NCBI GenBank assembly: GCA_938039975.1
Contig: CALHTM010000002.1
Coordinates: forward strand, 56,845-120,844
DNA: 64,000 bases
Direction of reading: 5' to 3'
Source: an uncultured Candidatus Saccharibacteria bacterium
GTDB taxonomy: Bacteria; Patescibacteriota; Saccharimonadia; Saccharimonadales; Saccharimonadaceae
The notes below the pieces were generated by a model. That model worked only from the letters and a program-made list of their open reading frames with translations. It had not been told where the DNA came from and did not search any database. Each line of letters opens with the position of its first letter. The first letter of the stretch is position 1. This document shows, one piece after another, positions 24,173-32,323 of this stretch. A program made the position numbers and the translations under genes.

Positions 24173-25813
24173 CTACAAGCGCTCCGGCGCCGCGATACCC
24201 AAAATCGTCAAACCAGCCTTCAAAATATCCGCGTACACTGCCACCAAACCGACGCGGTGTGCTTCTTTGTCGCTGCCGACGACTTGGTTTTTCTCGTAGT
24301 AGCGGTTGAATTCTTGCGCCAGCTCAAACAGGTAGGCGCAGACGTGATGCGGCTCCAGACTTTCGGTAGCGCGGTTAACCGCCTCGGCGTATTCACTCAT
24401 TTTCCTGACTAACAGCCGATCTTCGTCGAACAATTCTGTCGGAAATGCAACTGCTTGCTCAGATTTTGCCAAAATACCCCGCGCCCGAGCGTGCGCGTAT
24501 TGCAAGTAGCTACCAGTGTTACCCGTCAAGCTAACCGCGTCATTGATGTCGAACACTACGTCGCTGCCGATTTTTACCTTCAGGAATTGATAGCGCAGCG
24601 CACCCGCCACCACCTCGTCGGTCGGCTCGCCGCCAGCTTGGGTGATGGCTTTTTTGAATTCGTTGAACAGCCAATCAATAGTGATCACCTCGCCGGTACG
24701 CGAACTCATCTTGCCGGTTGTTAATTTGACCAGACCAGTTGCATAATTAAACAATTTACCTTTCAATTCTGGAATCGCCAATTCACTAGCCGCGATCACC
24801 CCGCGGAAATACGCTGCCTGCTCCTCACCGTTGACCGTAATCGATAGGTCCAAGTTTGGATAATCTTGATGCTTCAGCTGAATTAGCCCCATATCGTGTG
24901 CACCATATAATCCGTTGCCATGTGAACCGATGAACACATTATCAAACGCACCGTATTGGCTGCCTTTGAAGATATACGCACCATCTGATTTGGTAAAGAC
25001 CTCTGGGGTTTTTGCTTTGATCAAGGCCTTGCCTGGCACTTCAGTTTCACTCTCGACATACCGCCGTTCAATTGGCACATTGCCTAGCCGCGCCACATTG
25101 GCGTCAATTTCATCAAAGCTCCAGGCCTTACAAATCTCATACACCTGCTTATACAATGGATCGTCCAATACAAACGATTGCTTGGCTAGCTCGTCAATTT
25201 CCGCTCGTGCCTCTGGCGATTCTTTAGCTGCCCGCGCTCCCTCAACGTACATACGGCTCATAAATTCGTTGCGCTTATCAGCCGGAATAGCGCCTAGCTT
25301 ACTGACATCGCCGTCAATTTCGCGAAGAATCGCCCACATGCTCTTGCCGACATGCGTGCCGACATCGCCGTGGTAACTGACCCGATGCACCGCCGCGCCG
25401 TCCACCGCCAGCAAGTTCGCTATGGTATCCGCCAAAATCGAGTTCAGCGCGTGGCCGATGTGCATGGCTTTAAACGGATTTGGACAATTGGTCTCAATCA
25501 CTGCCGTCTTGCCAGCGCGTTTAGTTGCCGGACGCACTTTCAGCGATTCCAGCACTGCTTGGTCGCTCAACTTGACGTTGATAAAACCTGGACCCGCCAC
25601 GCTAACCTCGCTAAACTCCTGGCGGCCACGCAACTCTTCGGCAATCGCCTCGGCAATTTCGCGCGGGTTTTTGCCCAAGGGTTTTGCTAACTGCAACGCC
25701 GCATTCGTCGCAAAGTCGCCAAACTTCGGGTCGGGGCGCGTTAACTGTACATCAACCTGCTGCTGATACAGTTTGTTAATTATTTTCTTCAGTGTAATAA
25801 CACAATCAATCAT
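24173..25813 (-). CDS. argS: Arginyl-tRNA synthetase
   Basis: A 546-residue class I synthetase charging tRNA-Arg. The N-terminal Add-1 domain (residues about 1-95) recognises the tRNA D-loop region. The HIGH motif appears as NPFKAMHIGHALNS (residues about 112-125), and the KMSKS-like motif as TTGKMSSRTGEVITID. The C-terminal DALR anticodon-binding domain starts about residue 425 (SYLQYAHARARGI) and ends LTILGIAAPERL. The length is near the family's lower end. A tRNA-Arg(GCG) is also in this window. Confidence 0.97.
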   Translation of the reverse strand: MIDCVITLKKIINKLYQQQVDVQLTRPDPKFGDFATNAALQLAKPLGKNPREIAEAIAEELRGRQEFSEVSVAGPGFINVKLSDQAVLESLKVRPATKRAGKTAVIETNCPNPFKAMHIGHALNSILADTIANLLAVDGAAVHRVSYHGDVGTHVGKSMWAILREIDGDVSKLGAIPADKRNEFMSRMYVEGARAAKESPEARAEIDELAKQSFVLDDPLYKQVYEICKAWSFDEIDANVARLGNVPIERRYVESETEVPGKALIKAKTPEVFTKSDGAYIFKGSQYGAFDNVFIGSHGNGLYGAHDMGLIQLKHQDYPNLDLSITVNGEEQAAYFRGVIAASELAIPELKGKLFNYATGLVKLTTGKMSSRTGEVITIDWLFNEFKKAITQAGGEPTDEVVAGALRYQFLKVKIGSDVVFDINDAVSLTGNTGSYLQYAHARARGILAKSEQAVAFPTELFDEDRLLVRKMSEYAEAVNRATESLEPHHVCAYLFELAQEFNRYYEKNQVVGSDKEAHRVGLVAVYADILKAGLTILGIAAPERL

Positions 25814-25820
25814 AGACCAT

Positions 25821-25829
25821 ATTATAACA
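25821..25829 (-). promoter_or_regulatory. Extended -10 promoter of argS
   Basis: Minus-strand TGTTATAAT, then 7 bases to the ATG at 25813. Confidence 0.7.
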
Positions 25830-25843
25830 CTTTTTTGCTACGG

Positions 25844-26008
25844 TTAGTCTTCCGTGCCGTCAAAATCTGGCTGGCGATACACCGATACTGGCGTAATATT
25901 ACGAGCATGATCCGATTGCAGCACCGCTCGCAACATCGCTGTATCGTCGCTGCTCTCGTCATAAGCTGGCTCGAAATCTTCTACTTTTTGTTTTTCTTCT
26001 TCTGCCAT
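25844..26008 (-). CDS. Small acidic protein of 54 residues, unknown function
   Basis: A short reading frame on the minus strand just upstream of argS. The translation starts MAEEEKQKVEDFEPAYDESS and ends with PDFDGTED; it is strongly acidic with no membrane segment. A TGCTAATAT extended -10 box stands 6 bases before the ATG, the same layout as other leaderless genes here, which is the main support. The middle (DTAMLRAVLQSDHARNI) could form a helix. No family recognised. Confidence 0.6.
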   Translation of the reverse strand: MAEEEKQKVEDFEPAYDESSDDTAMLRAVLQSDHARNITPVSVYRQPDFDGTED

Positions 26009-26014
26009 ATTCTC

Positions 26015-26023
26015 ATATTAGCA
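26015..26023 (-). promoter_or_regulatory. Extended -10 promoter of the 54-residue gene
   Basis: Minus-strand TGCTAATAT, then 6 bases to the ATG at 26008. Confidence 0.55.
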
Positions 26024-26039
26024 TAACTAGTATAATTTG

Positions 26040-27638
26040 TCAATAGACAGCCGCTCTAATCAATCCAGCAAACAGCGGATGCGGCCGCATTGGCCGCGAA
26101 CGAAACTCGGGGTGCGCTTGCGTTGCGACAAAATAGCGGCAATTTAGCGCCTCGACAAATTCGACTAGCCGCCCGTCTGGCGACAAGCCCGACACCGCCA
26201 CGCCGCCGCGGGCAATCTCATCTAGAAACTGCTGGTTCACCTCATATCGGTGGCGGTGGCGCTCCTCGGTGTGATCCGACTGATATACTTTGGAAGCAAG
26301 CGACCCTGGCGTGAATACTGCCGGATAATTGCCCAGCCGCAACGTACCGCCAGTCGATTCTTTGCCCTCTTGGCCAGGCATAATATACACCACATCGTGC
26401 GTCGTAGCATCATCAAACTCCGTGCTATTAGCATCGTCGAGCCCAGCTCGCCGCGCTGCCGCAATTACCGCTGTCTGCAAACCTAAGCAAATCCCCAAAT
26501 ACGGCACATCGCGCTCAAGCGCATACTGCGCTGCCGCAATCTTGCCTTCAATCCCGCGCGGGCCAAAGCCGCCTGGCACCAGCAGAGCATCAACCGTCTC
26601 GAAATCGCGCTCGGTAACTGTTTCGGCATTGAGCCACTTGATATGCAGACCAACATTTTCATGCCAAGCCGCACTCTTGAGCGCCTCGGTCACCGATAGA
26701 TAAGTATCCTTGTTTTCCATATATTTAGCGACTAAACCGACAGTCACGATATCGGTTGGCTTTTTGCTTTGCAATTGAGTTAACGCTTGCCATTTCGCGA
26801 GATTCGGCTGAGCAAAATTACCAGTGAACTTGTCGAGAATGGTCATCAATGGGCTAGCGGCTATCCGCTCGGGAATCATAAATACGGTATCGAGATTTGG
26901 CAGCATCAGCACTCCCGGCAAATCAACGCCGCCGTACAAAGCAATTTTTTGAGCAACCGACTCAGGCGCTGGCTCGTCGCTGCGGACAACCACAATCTCT
27001 GGCACAATACCAAAACCGCGCAAATCATTTAAGGCATTTTGCGCCGGCTTGCTCTTGAACTCCTTACTGGTATCAATAAACGGCACATAAACCACATGCG
27101 CGTATAAGCAGCGCTCCTTGCCGATTTTGTGAGCAAATTCGCGGATCGCCTCGATGAAGCTTAACCCCTCGTAGTCGCCCACTGTACCGCCGATTTCTAC
27201 GATGTGCACATCGCTGCCTTCGCCAGCCGCAATAATTGACTCTTGAATGGCGTGCGTTAAGTGCGGGATTAGTTGGACAGTTTTGCCGTGAAATTTACCG
27301 GCGCGTTCATCGGCAATCAGCTCTGATAATAAGCGTCCCGCCAGCGTGGCGTTTTTCTGCGTCAACTCTATATCTAGAAACCGCTCGTAATGGCCAAGAT
27401 CAAGGTCTGTTTCAGCACCATCGCGCGTCACGAAGCATTCGCCGTGCTCTGCCGGATTAAGCAAACCCGCATCCACATTGAGATACGGGTCGCATTTCTG
27501 AATTGAGACTTTGATACCTTTGGCCTGGAGAACCGCGCCGATGCTCGCAGCGGTAATTCCCTTCCCTACCCCCGAGAGAACGCCGCCAGTTACAAAGATA
27601 TATTTTGTCTGTTTGCCCATGTATGATTGCTCTTTCAT
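26040..27638 (-). CDS. pyrG: CTP synthase
   Basis: A 532-residue enzyme making CTP from UTP, ATP and glutamine. The N-terminal amidoligase domain has KYIFVTGGVLSGVGKGITAAS (P-loop) and DPYLNVDAG; the C-terminal class I glutamine amidotransferase domain has VPGGFGPRGIEGK, the nucleophile loop YLGICLGLQTAVI with Cys, and the His-Glu pair in THPEFRSRP-like context (QAHPEFRSRP). Two in-frame starts are possible: ATG 27638, 8 bases after a -10 box, and ATG 27620. It lies just downstream of the ribonucleotide reductase operon. Confidence 0.97.
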   Translation of the reverse strand: MKEQSYMGKQTKYIFVTGGVLSGVGKGITAASIGAVLQAKGIKVSIQKCDPYLNVDAGLLNPAEHGECFVTRDGAETDLDLGHYERFLDIELTQKNATLAGRLLSELIADERAGKFHGKTVQLIPHLTHAIQESIIAAGEGSDVHIVEIGGTVGDYEGLSFIEAIREFAHKIGKERCLYAHVVYVPFIDTSKEFKSKPAQNALNDLRGFGIVPEIVVVRSDEPAPESVAQKIALYGGVDLPGVLMLPNLDTVFMIPERIAASPLMTILDKFTGNFAQPNLAKWQALTQLQSKKPTDIVTVGLVAKYMENKDTYLSVTEALKSAAWHENVGLHIKWLNAETVTERDFETVDALLVPGGFGPRGIEGKIAAAQYALERDVPYLGICLGLQTAVIAAARRAGLDDANSTEFDDATTHDVVYIMPGQEGKESTGGTLRLGNYPAVFTPGSLASKVYQSDHTEERHRHRYEVNQQFLDEIARGGVAVSGLSPDGRLVEFVEALNCRYFVATQAHPEFRSRPMRPHPLFAGLIRAAVY

Positions 27639-27646
27639 GGGCCCTT

Positions 27647-27655
27647 ATTATAGCA
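27647..27655 (-). promoter_or_regulatory. Extended -10 promoter of pyrG
   Basis: Minus-strand TGCTATAAT, 8 bases before the ATG at 27638. The palindrome at 27670-27687 covers the place of the -35 region. Confidence 0.65.
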
Positions 27656-27669
27656 TAACCGCTTAGAGT

Positions 27670-27687
27670 ACGCTATATGTAGCGTGT
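27670..27687. promoter_or_regulatory. Possible NrdR-type box upstream of pyrG
   Basis: ACGCTATATGTAGCGTGT: arms ACGCTA and TAGCGT are exact complements around TATG. It resembles the sequence upstream of nrdA (31472-31489) and the general NrdR box. It lies between the 57-residue gene and pyrG, over the -35 region of the pyrG promoter. Confidence 0.45.
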
Positions 27688-27861
27688 CTATTGGCAGCCC
27701 TCGCACATAGTTAGTGTTGCCGGATCAATTGGCGCTGATGGTACACCGTCAGCTTCAGCTTTTTGATCGGCTTCAGCTTGCGCTTTGGCTATTTCGCGAT
27801 CAATTGCCTCGAGTTTTTCCTCGAGCGTCATGTCGTCGTTAATTATCGCTGATGGATTCAT
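27688..27861 (-). CDS. 57-residue protein with C-terminal Cys pair, possible split tail of ribonucleotide reductase
   Basis: A short minus-strand gene 64 bases after nrdB, preceded by AAGGGGGAAATA (Shine-Dalgarno). The translation starts MNPSAIINDDMTLEEKLEAI, continues with an Ala/Glu/Lys helix, a Pro-rich linker (GVPSAPIDPATL) and ends TMCEGCQ. In class I ribonucleotide reductases a Cys pair at the very C-terminus of NrdA, on a flexible tail, re-reduces the active site. NrdA here ends ARRKRS and has no such pair. The inference is that this protein supplies the pair in trans. An independent thiol-redox protein is the alternative. Confidence 0.6.
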   Translation of the reverse strand: MNPSAIINDDMTLEEKLEAIDREIAKAQAEADQKAEADGVPSAPIDPATLTMCEGCQ

Positions 27862-27925
27862 TATTTCCCCCTTTTGCTTATATTCATTATAGGCTAATAA
27901 ACTGCTTATTCAATTACTAAAACTA

Positions 27926-28924
27926 CTACTTTACAGTGTTAACTTCATAATTAGTATTGGTGCTTTCAAAGAAATTGACTAATTCAAGCGTATCGTTGGC
28001 CGCCGCCATCCACTTGGCTGGATTAGGTACGTTGTATTCTTTCTCGAAGCCTAATTCTTCTAAACGGCGGTCGGTCATAAACTTGACATACTGGTTCACA
28101 TAATCCGCATTCAAGCCCAAGATACCCTTTGGCAGCATGTCTTTGTTGTAAGCCTCTTCAAGCGCTACCGCCTGCAAAATTAGATCGCGAATCTCGTCAG
28201 CGAATTCTTGCGTCTGCAAATCTGGATTCTCGTCAAGAATTGTCAACAGCAAGTTAATGCCGAAAGTTAAATGCAGATTTTCGTCCTTAGTAATCCAATC
28301 TAGCAAACTGCCAACATTACGCAGCAAATTACGCCGGCGAAAACTCATGCCAACCATAAAACCGCTATAAAACCAAATGCCTTCGAGTACAATATTATAA
28401 GCCACCAGATTACGCACAAAATCTTTCTTGCCCTCGGTAGTAGTAACGTCCAGCTTATCATTCAACATGCGGCCGACATACTTAGTCTGGAAGTCAGACT
28501 TATCTTTCAAGCTTTTCTTGCCATAGCCGGCTGCATAAATTTCTTGGCGGTCAAACGGAAACGTTTCAATAATGTATTCAAAGGTCATAAAGTGGTTAGC
28601 TTCTTCCCACATCTGTTTCGATAAATACAAGTGCGCCTCGGCGGCATTGACGTATGGATAAATACCAAAAGCTAACGACTTATTAATAAGCAATTCGTTT
28701 GGGTTCAGATAACTGATTACCGTTTTCAGCGCATGTTTTTCGTCGTCGGTCAGCTTCTCGAACGCCGCCAAATCTTGCACTAGTTGTACTTCATTCGGGA
28801 ACCAAGTGTTAGCAACTGCCTGATTATACAAATCCATCGCCCATTGGTAGCGTACTGGCTTGAGTTGCAAGCCGTCGCGCAGGCCTGATCCCAAAATACC
28901 TTGCGGTTGTGTTGTTTGCGTCAT
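27926..28924 (-). CDS. nrdB: Ribonucleotide reductase small subunit, class Ic-like
   Basis: A 332-residue ferritin-like protein holding the metal cofactor that starts catalysis in NrdA. Metal ligands: Glu in NPNELLINKS (as in Chlamydia; Asp in E. coli), Glu and His in MWEEANHFMTFEY, Glu in YNIVLEGIW, Glu and His in KDENLHLTFG. The position of the radical Tyr, four residues after the first His, is Phe (HFMTF). Phe here, with Glu as first ligand, is the mark of class Ic enzymes, which use a Mn/Fe centre without a tyrosyl radical. GGAGG precedes the ATG; 33 bases after nrdA. Confidence 0.95.
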   Translation of the reverse strand: MTQTTQPQGILGSGLRDGLQLKPVRYQWAMDLYNQAVANTWFPNEVQLVQDLAAFEKLTDDEKHALKTVISYLNPNELLINKSLAFGIYPYVNAAEAHLYLSKQMWEEANHFMTFEYIIETFPFDRQEIYAAGYGKKSLKDKSDFQTKYVGRMLNDKLDVTTTEGKKDFVRNLVAYNIVLEGIWFYSGFMVGMSFRRRNLLRNVGSLLDWITKDENLHLTFGINLLLTILDENPDLQTQEFADEIRDLILQAVALEEAYNKDMLPKGILGLNADYVNQYVKFMTDRRLEELGFEKEYNVPNPAKWMAAANDTLELVNFFESTNTNYEVNTVK

Positions 28925-28957
28925 ATTTCCTCCTTATTATTGTGATTTTAGCAACGT

Positions 28958-31366
28958 TTATGATCGTTTGCGTCGAGCAAAGCCGAAACCGCTTACCCTT
29001 TTCGCGCTGTCGGTACGAACTTTTTGTACCGATTGCGATGTGACGGTGGTTTGCTCGGATTGATGGCGCGGCTTGACATGCAGATAATATGTCGTTTTCA
29101 AACCGCGGCGCCATGCTTCTGAATAGATTTCGATATATTCATCAATATCGCGTGATTCTAGGTACATATTGCGGCTAATCGCCTGGTCAACCCATTTTTG
29201 CGCTCGCGCCGCCACCTCGATAAAAGCGTACGGGCTCAGCTGAAAACTAGTTTTGTAGACGTCGCGGACTGCCTGCGGAATTTGCTCGAAACCTTGAATA
29301 TCGCCCTGATTCGCCAACAAGTCGTCTTTGAGCGATTCCCACAGATTAAGTTGTTTGAGTTTACGCACCAAATTAGCATTAACCTCTAGGAATTTGCCGT
29401 TGAGCGTACTGCGGCTAAAGATTTGGCTAAATTGCGGGTCAAGTCCCGGCGTCGTACCTGCCACATGCGAGATATTAGCTGTCGGCGCGATCGCCATCAA
29501 AGTTGCGTTACGCATACCTTTTTTGACTTTTTGGCGCAGCGCTTCCCAATCCAAGCGCGATTTACTATCAATTTTTACCTTAACGCCGCGCTCTGTTGTA
29601 AGTTTATCAACGGTATCGATAGGCAGTAAGCCCTTGCTCCAACCGCTGCCAGCAAAGTTCGGATAGCTGCCGCGCTCAGCTGCGAGGTTAGCCGATTCAT
29701 CAATGGCATGGTAGCTGATAAATTCAGTTAACTGGTCAACCAGATCGTAGGCAGCCTCGCTTTCGTAACTAATCTCTAGCTTCTCCAAAACATCCGATAA
29801 CCCCATATAGCCGAGCCCCAGCGCCCGATTATGCTCATTACTATACATAGCTTCGGTAACTGGCGTTTTCGTGATATCAATCAAGTTATCCAACTGGCGC
29901 GTGGCGGAGCGCACTGATACCGCCAAACAATCCCAATCCCAAGTCTTATCAGCGTTGAGAAAAGCCGACAAATTCATACTAACCAGATTACAGGTCGCAA
30001 TATTATTTTCGTCCTCGGGCAAAGTTATTTCGGTGCACAAATTACTGAGGTGGATTGTCCCGGTGTTATTGTTGAGCGCCCGCAAATTGATGGCATCCTT
30101 CCAGGTTAACCAAGGGTGTCCAGTCGCTTGTAGACTACTGAGAATCTGGCGGAATTGTTGGCGGGCTGGCACGACTTCGAAGCGGTTAATTTTACCGGCT
30201 TCTGCTAGTTTGATGTATTCCTGGTAGCGGCGACTGAACGCTTCACCGTATAGTTCATTTAAGTCGCTAACTTCAGCTGGATCAAACAGATACCAATCCT
30301 GCCCGTCTTGCACGCGCTTCATAAACTCATCCGAAATAAACACCGCTGTATCTAGAAATCGCGTCCGCAAGTACGGATCGCCTGAATTCTGGCGCAAATC
30401 AAGGAATTGCGGAAAATTAAGATGCCAGTTCTCCATATACGCCGCTGCTGCACCCGCTTTCTTACCCTTACGCGATACTGCAAACAGCGCCGTATCAATC
30501 ATTTTCATGAACGGAATCGGACCAGTTGACTCGGTATTGGTGGTTTTGACAGGACTGCCGGCGGCTCGCAGCTTATTCATACTAATACCGATACCGCCAG
30601 TACCTTTAGCGATGAACATAGTGTCGCGAATACTTTTGGCTATCGAAGCCATGTCGTCTTGAACCTCCATGACAAAACAGTTGCTTAGCTGCGGAAACGA
30701 ACCGCCAGCGTTAACCCGCGTACTGCCGCCCGGACTATATTCCAGATTAGCCATGTGGCGGTAAAATTTTATCGCCGCCTCGGTCGGATTGACTTCGTTA
30801 AAACTCAAACCCATAGCAATACGCATGTTAGTGAATTGCGGCACCTCGATCGGATCGCCGCTTTGGCGCCGCAGCGCGTAACGATTGCGGTTGGTAACTA
30901 CGCCGAGATATTTGCTAAGTGAATCCTTGCTCGGATCAAGCGCCGCCGCCAGCTTTTTGAGGTTAAATAGCTGCGAATCAGCCATTCGCTTATCTAGTAG
31001 ACCCTCTTTAGCGGCTTGGCGAATATAGATAGGGAACTTTTGCGCGTGTAGCTTTTTAAGCTCGATTTCGTTAGTATAATCGCCGAGCACTTGCTGGTAG
31101 ATAGTTCGCAGCAGCAATCGCGCCGCAATTGTGTCAAAGTCCGGGTCGTCTTTGACATTTTGAACTGCCGTCTGGATAAGCGCTTCATCAAGTTGCTCGG
31201 TAGTAATGCCGTCAAACAGCGTCAACTGCAATTCGGCCGCTATTTGCGCTACCTTCGCAATTTGATTTGGCAAACCTTCGCTAGCTGCCAGCAGAGTTAA
31301 ATTAATTTTGTTAGCGTCAAACGGCTGCTGGCTACCGTCGCGCTTCACAACTGTAATATCTGCCAT
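28958..31366 (-). CDS. nrdA: Ribonucleotide reductase large subunit, no C-terminal Cys pair
   Basis: An 802-residue catalytic subunit making deoxyribonucleotides. An ATP-cone is at residues 1-95 (ITVVKRDGSQQPFDANKI), for activity control. The barrel has the first active-site Cys in FPQLSNCFVME, the Asn-Cys-Glu set in HLSNLCTEI (near residue 440), the partner Cys in IATCNLVSMNLS, and the radical-transfer pair in LKTTYYLHVK. The tail ends GFGFARRKRS without the usual Cys pair (see the 57-residue gene). First gene of the nrdA-nrdB operon; AGAAAGGAAACG precedes the ATG, and the leader has a long hairpin. Confidence 0.96.
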   Translation of the reverse strand: MADITVVKRDGSQQPFDANKINLTLLAASEGLPNQIAKVAQIAAELQLTLFDGITTEQLDEALIQTAVQNVKDDPDFDTIAARLLLRTIYQQVLGDYTNEIELKKLHAQKFPIYIRQAAKEGLLDKRMADSQLFNLKKLAAALDPSKDSLSKYLGVVTNRNRYALRRQSGDPIEVPQFTNMRIAMGLSFNEVNPTEAAIKFYRHMANLEYSPGGSTRVNAGGSFPQLSNCFVMEVQDDMASIAKSIRDTMFIAKGTGGIGISMNKLRAAGSPVKTTNTESTGPIPFMKMIDTALFAVSRKGKKAGAAAAYMENWHLNFPQFLDLRQNSGDPYLRTRFLDTAVFISDEFMKRVQDGQDWYLFDPAEVSDLNELYGEAFSRRYQEYIKLAEAGKINRFEVVPARQQFRQILSSLQATGHPWLTWKDAINLRALNNNTGTIHLSNLCTEITLPEDENNIATCNLVSMNLSAFLNADKTWDWDCLAVSVRSATRQLDNLIDITKTPVTEAMYSNEHNRALGLGYMGLSDVLEKLEISYESEAAYDLVDQLTEFISYHAIDESANLAAERGSYPNFAGSGWSKGLLPIDTVDKLTTERGVKVKIDSKSRLDWEALRQKVKKGMRNATLMAIAPTANISHVAGTTPGLDPQFSQIFSRSTLNGKFLEVNANLVRKLKQLNLWESLKDDLLANQGDIQGFEQIPQAVRDVYKTSFQLSPYAFIEVAARAQKWVDQAISRNMYLESRDIDEYIEIYSEAWRRGLKTTYYLHVKPRHQSEQTTVTSQSVQKVRTDSAKRVSGFGFARRKRS

Positions 31367-31396
31367 CGTTTCCTTTCTTATTTTTAGCTGCTATTT

Positions 31397-31442
31397 TTGA
31401 GCGCAAAAAACTAGCTAGACCATCTAGGTCTGTTTTGCGCAA
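31397..31442 (-). promoter_or_regulatory. Long hairpin in the nrdA leader
   Basis: On the minus strand TTGCGCAAAAC-AGACC pairs with GGTCT-(AGCTA)-GTTTTTTGCGCTCAA, a stem of about 16 pairs with one internal bulge and a TAGAT loop. It lies about 30 bases before the nrdA start, so it is probably in the mRNA leader. It may control translation or stability; no known riboswitch is recognised. Confidence 0.6.
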
Positions 31443-31471
31443 TTTATTTGCATATTTGTCTATTTTACTAA

Positions 31472-31489
31472 ACACTATACATATAGCGT
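31472..31489. promoter_or_regulatory. Possible NrdR box upstream of nrdA
   Basis: ACACTATACATATAGCGT: ACACTATA and TATAGCGT are complementary except for one position. This fits the NrdR box, bound by the repressor of ribonucleotide reductase genes. A clear second box at the usual spacing was not identified. Confidence 0.5.
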
Positions 31490-31546
31490 CTGTATATCAA
31501 GCATAAACGCTAAATATGGATTTTTCAAGCATTTTTGCTAGTAATT

Positions 31547-31575
31547 TTCACAACTGGTTTGGCCCATGCTATCAT
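31547..31575 (+). promoter_or_regulatory. Promoter of the ABC transporter operon
   Basis: TTCACA (31547-31552), 17 bases, TATCAT (31570-31575) with TGC before it; 7 bases then lead to ATG 31583. This places the start at the second of two close ATGs. Confidence 0.7.
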
Positions 31576-31582
31576 GGAAAAT

Positions 31583-32323
31583 ATGGAACCTATTATTTCT
31601 ATTACTCATTTTAAGATGCGTTTCGGCAAGACCGAAGTCATCAAAGACTTAAGTTTTGAGGTCAAACGCGGCGAAACATTTGGTTTTCTCGGCAGCAACG
31701 GCTCAGGCAAAACCACCACCATTCGCGCCCTACTCGGCATTTACCAGCCAACTGCTGGCGAACTGCTAGTCGGTGGCAAACCCTATTCGGTATCAAGCGG
31801 TATCAAACTGGGTTATCTACCCGAAGAGCGCGGCCTTTACAAAAAAGAGCCGGTTATCGACATCATGACTTATTTCGGCCAGCTCAAAGGCATGAGCCGC
31901 CTCGACGCTCGGCAAAAATCGCTTGATTTTTTGAAGCGCGTTGACCTGCTCGACAAAGCCAAAACTCGCCTCGATAAGCTCTCGGGTGGCCAGCAACAAA
32001 AAGTCCAACTCGGTATCACAGTCATCGATAACCCAGAACTGCTAATCCTCGACGAGCCAACCAAAGGATTTGACCCGGTTAATCGCCGGCTACTGATGGA
32101 AATCATCGAAGAACACCAGGCCAAAGGCGCCACTGTTATCATGATTACTCACCAGATGGAAGAAGTTGAGCGCCTATGCGACCGGATACTGCTACTCAAA
32201 GATGGGACGGCGCATGCTTACGGCACCGTCGCTAATGTTCGCAAGCAATTTGGCGGCAAGTCGCTCGATGATATTTTTGTTCAAGTCTACAGCCGCAACA
32301 ACGAGGAGAAGCAACATGCATAA
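31583..32323 (+). CDS. ABC transporter ATP-binding protein (NatA-like)
   Basis: A 246-residue ATPase of an ABC-2 exporter. Walker A FLGSNGSGKTTTIRALLG, signature LSGGQQQKVQLG, Walker B LLILDEPTKGFDPV, and switch His in MITHQMEEVERLCD are all present. It matches the NatA / multidrug type that pairs with a permease like the next gene. The start is chosen from the promoter; upstream in-frame ATG and TTG codons lie within or before the -10 box. The last codons overlap the start of the permease gene by 8 bases. Confidence 0.95.
   Translation: MEPIISITHFKMRFGKTEVIKDLSFEVKRGETFGFLGSNGSGKTTTIRALLGIYQPTAGELLVGGKPYSVSSGIKLGYLPEERGLYKKEPVIDIMTYFGQLKGMSRLDARQKSLDFLKRVDLLDKAKTRLDKLSGGQQQKVQLGITVIDNPELLILDEPTKGFDPVNRRLLMEIIEEHQAKGATVIMITHQMEEVERLCDRILLLKDGTAHAYGTVANVRKQFGGKSLDDIFVQVYSRNNEEKQHA

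Noticed and set aside
25835..26026. Plus-strand frame of 63 codons upstream of argS
   Set aside because: It is rich in Phe and Arg in an unnatural way and is antisense to the 54-residue acidic gene, which has a promoter.
31535..31582. Longer N-terminus of the ABC ATPase from the upstream in-frame start
   Set aside because: The -10 box at 31570-31575 lies inside that extension, and the family's usual start fits ATG 31583.
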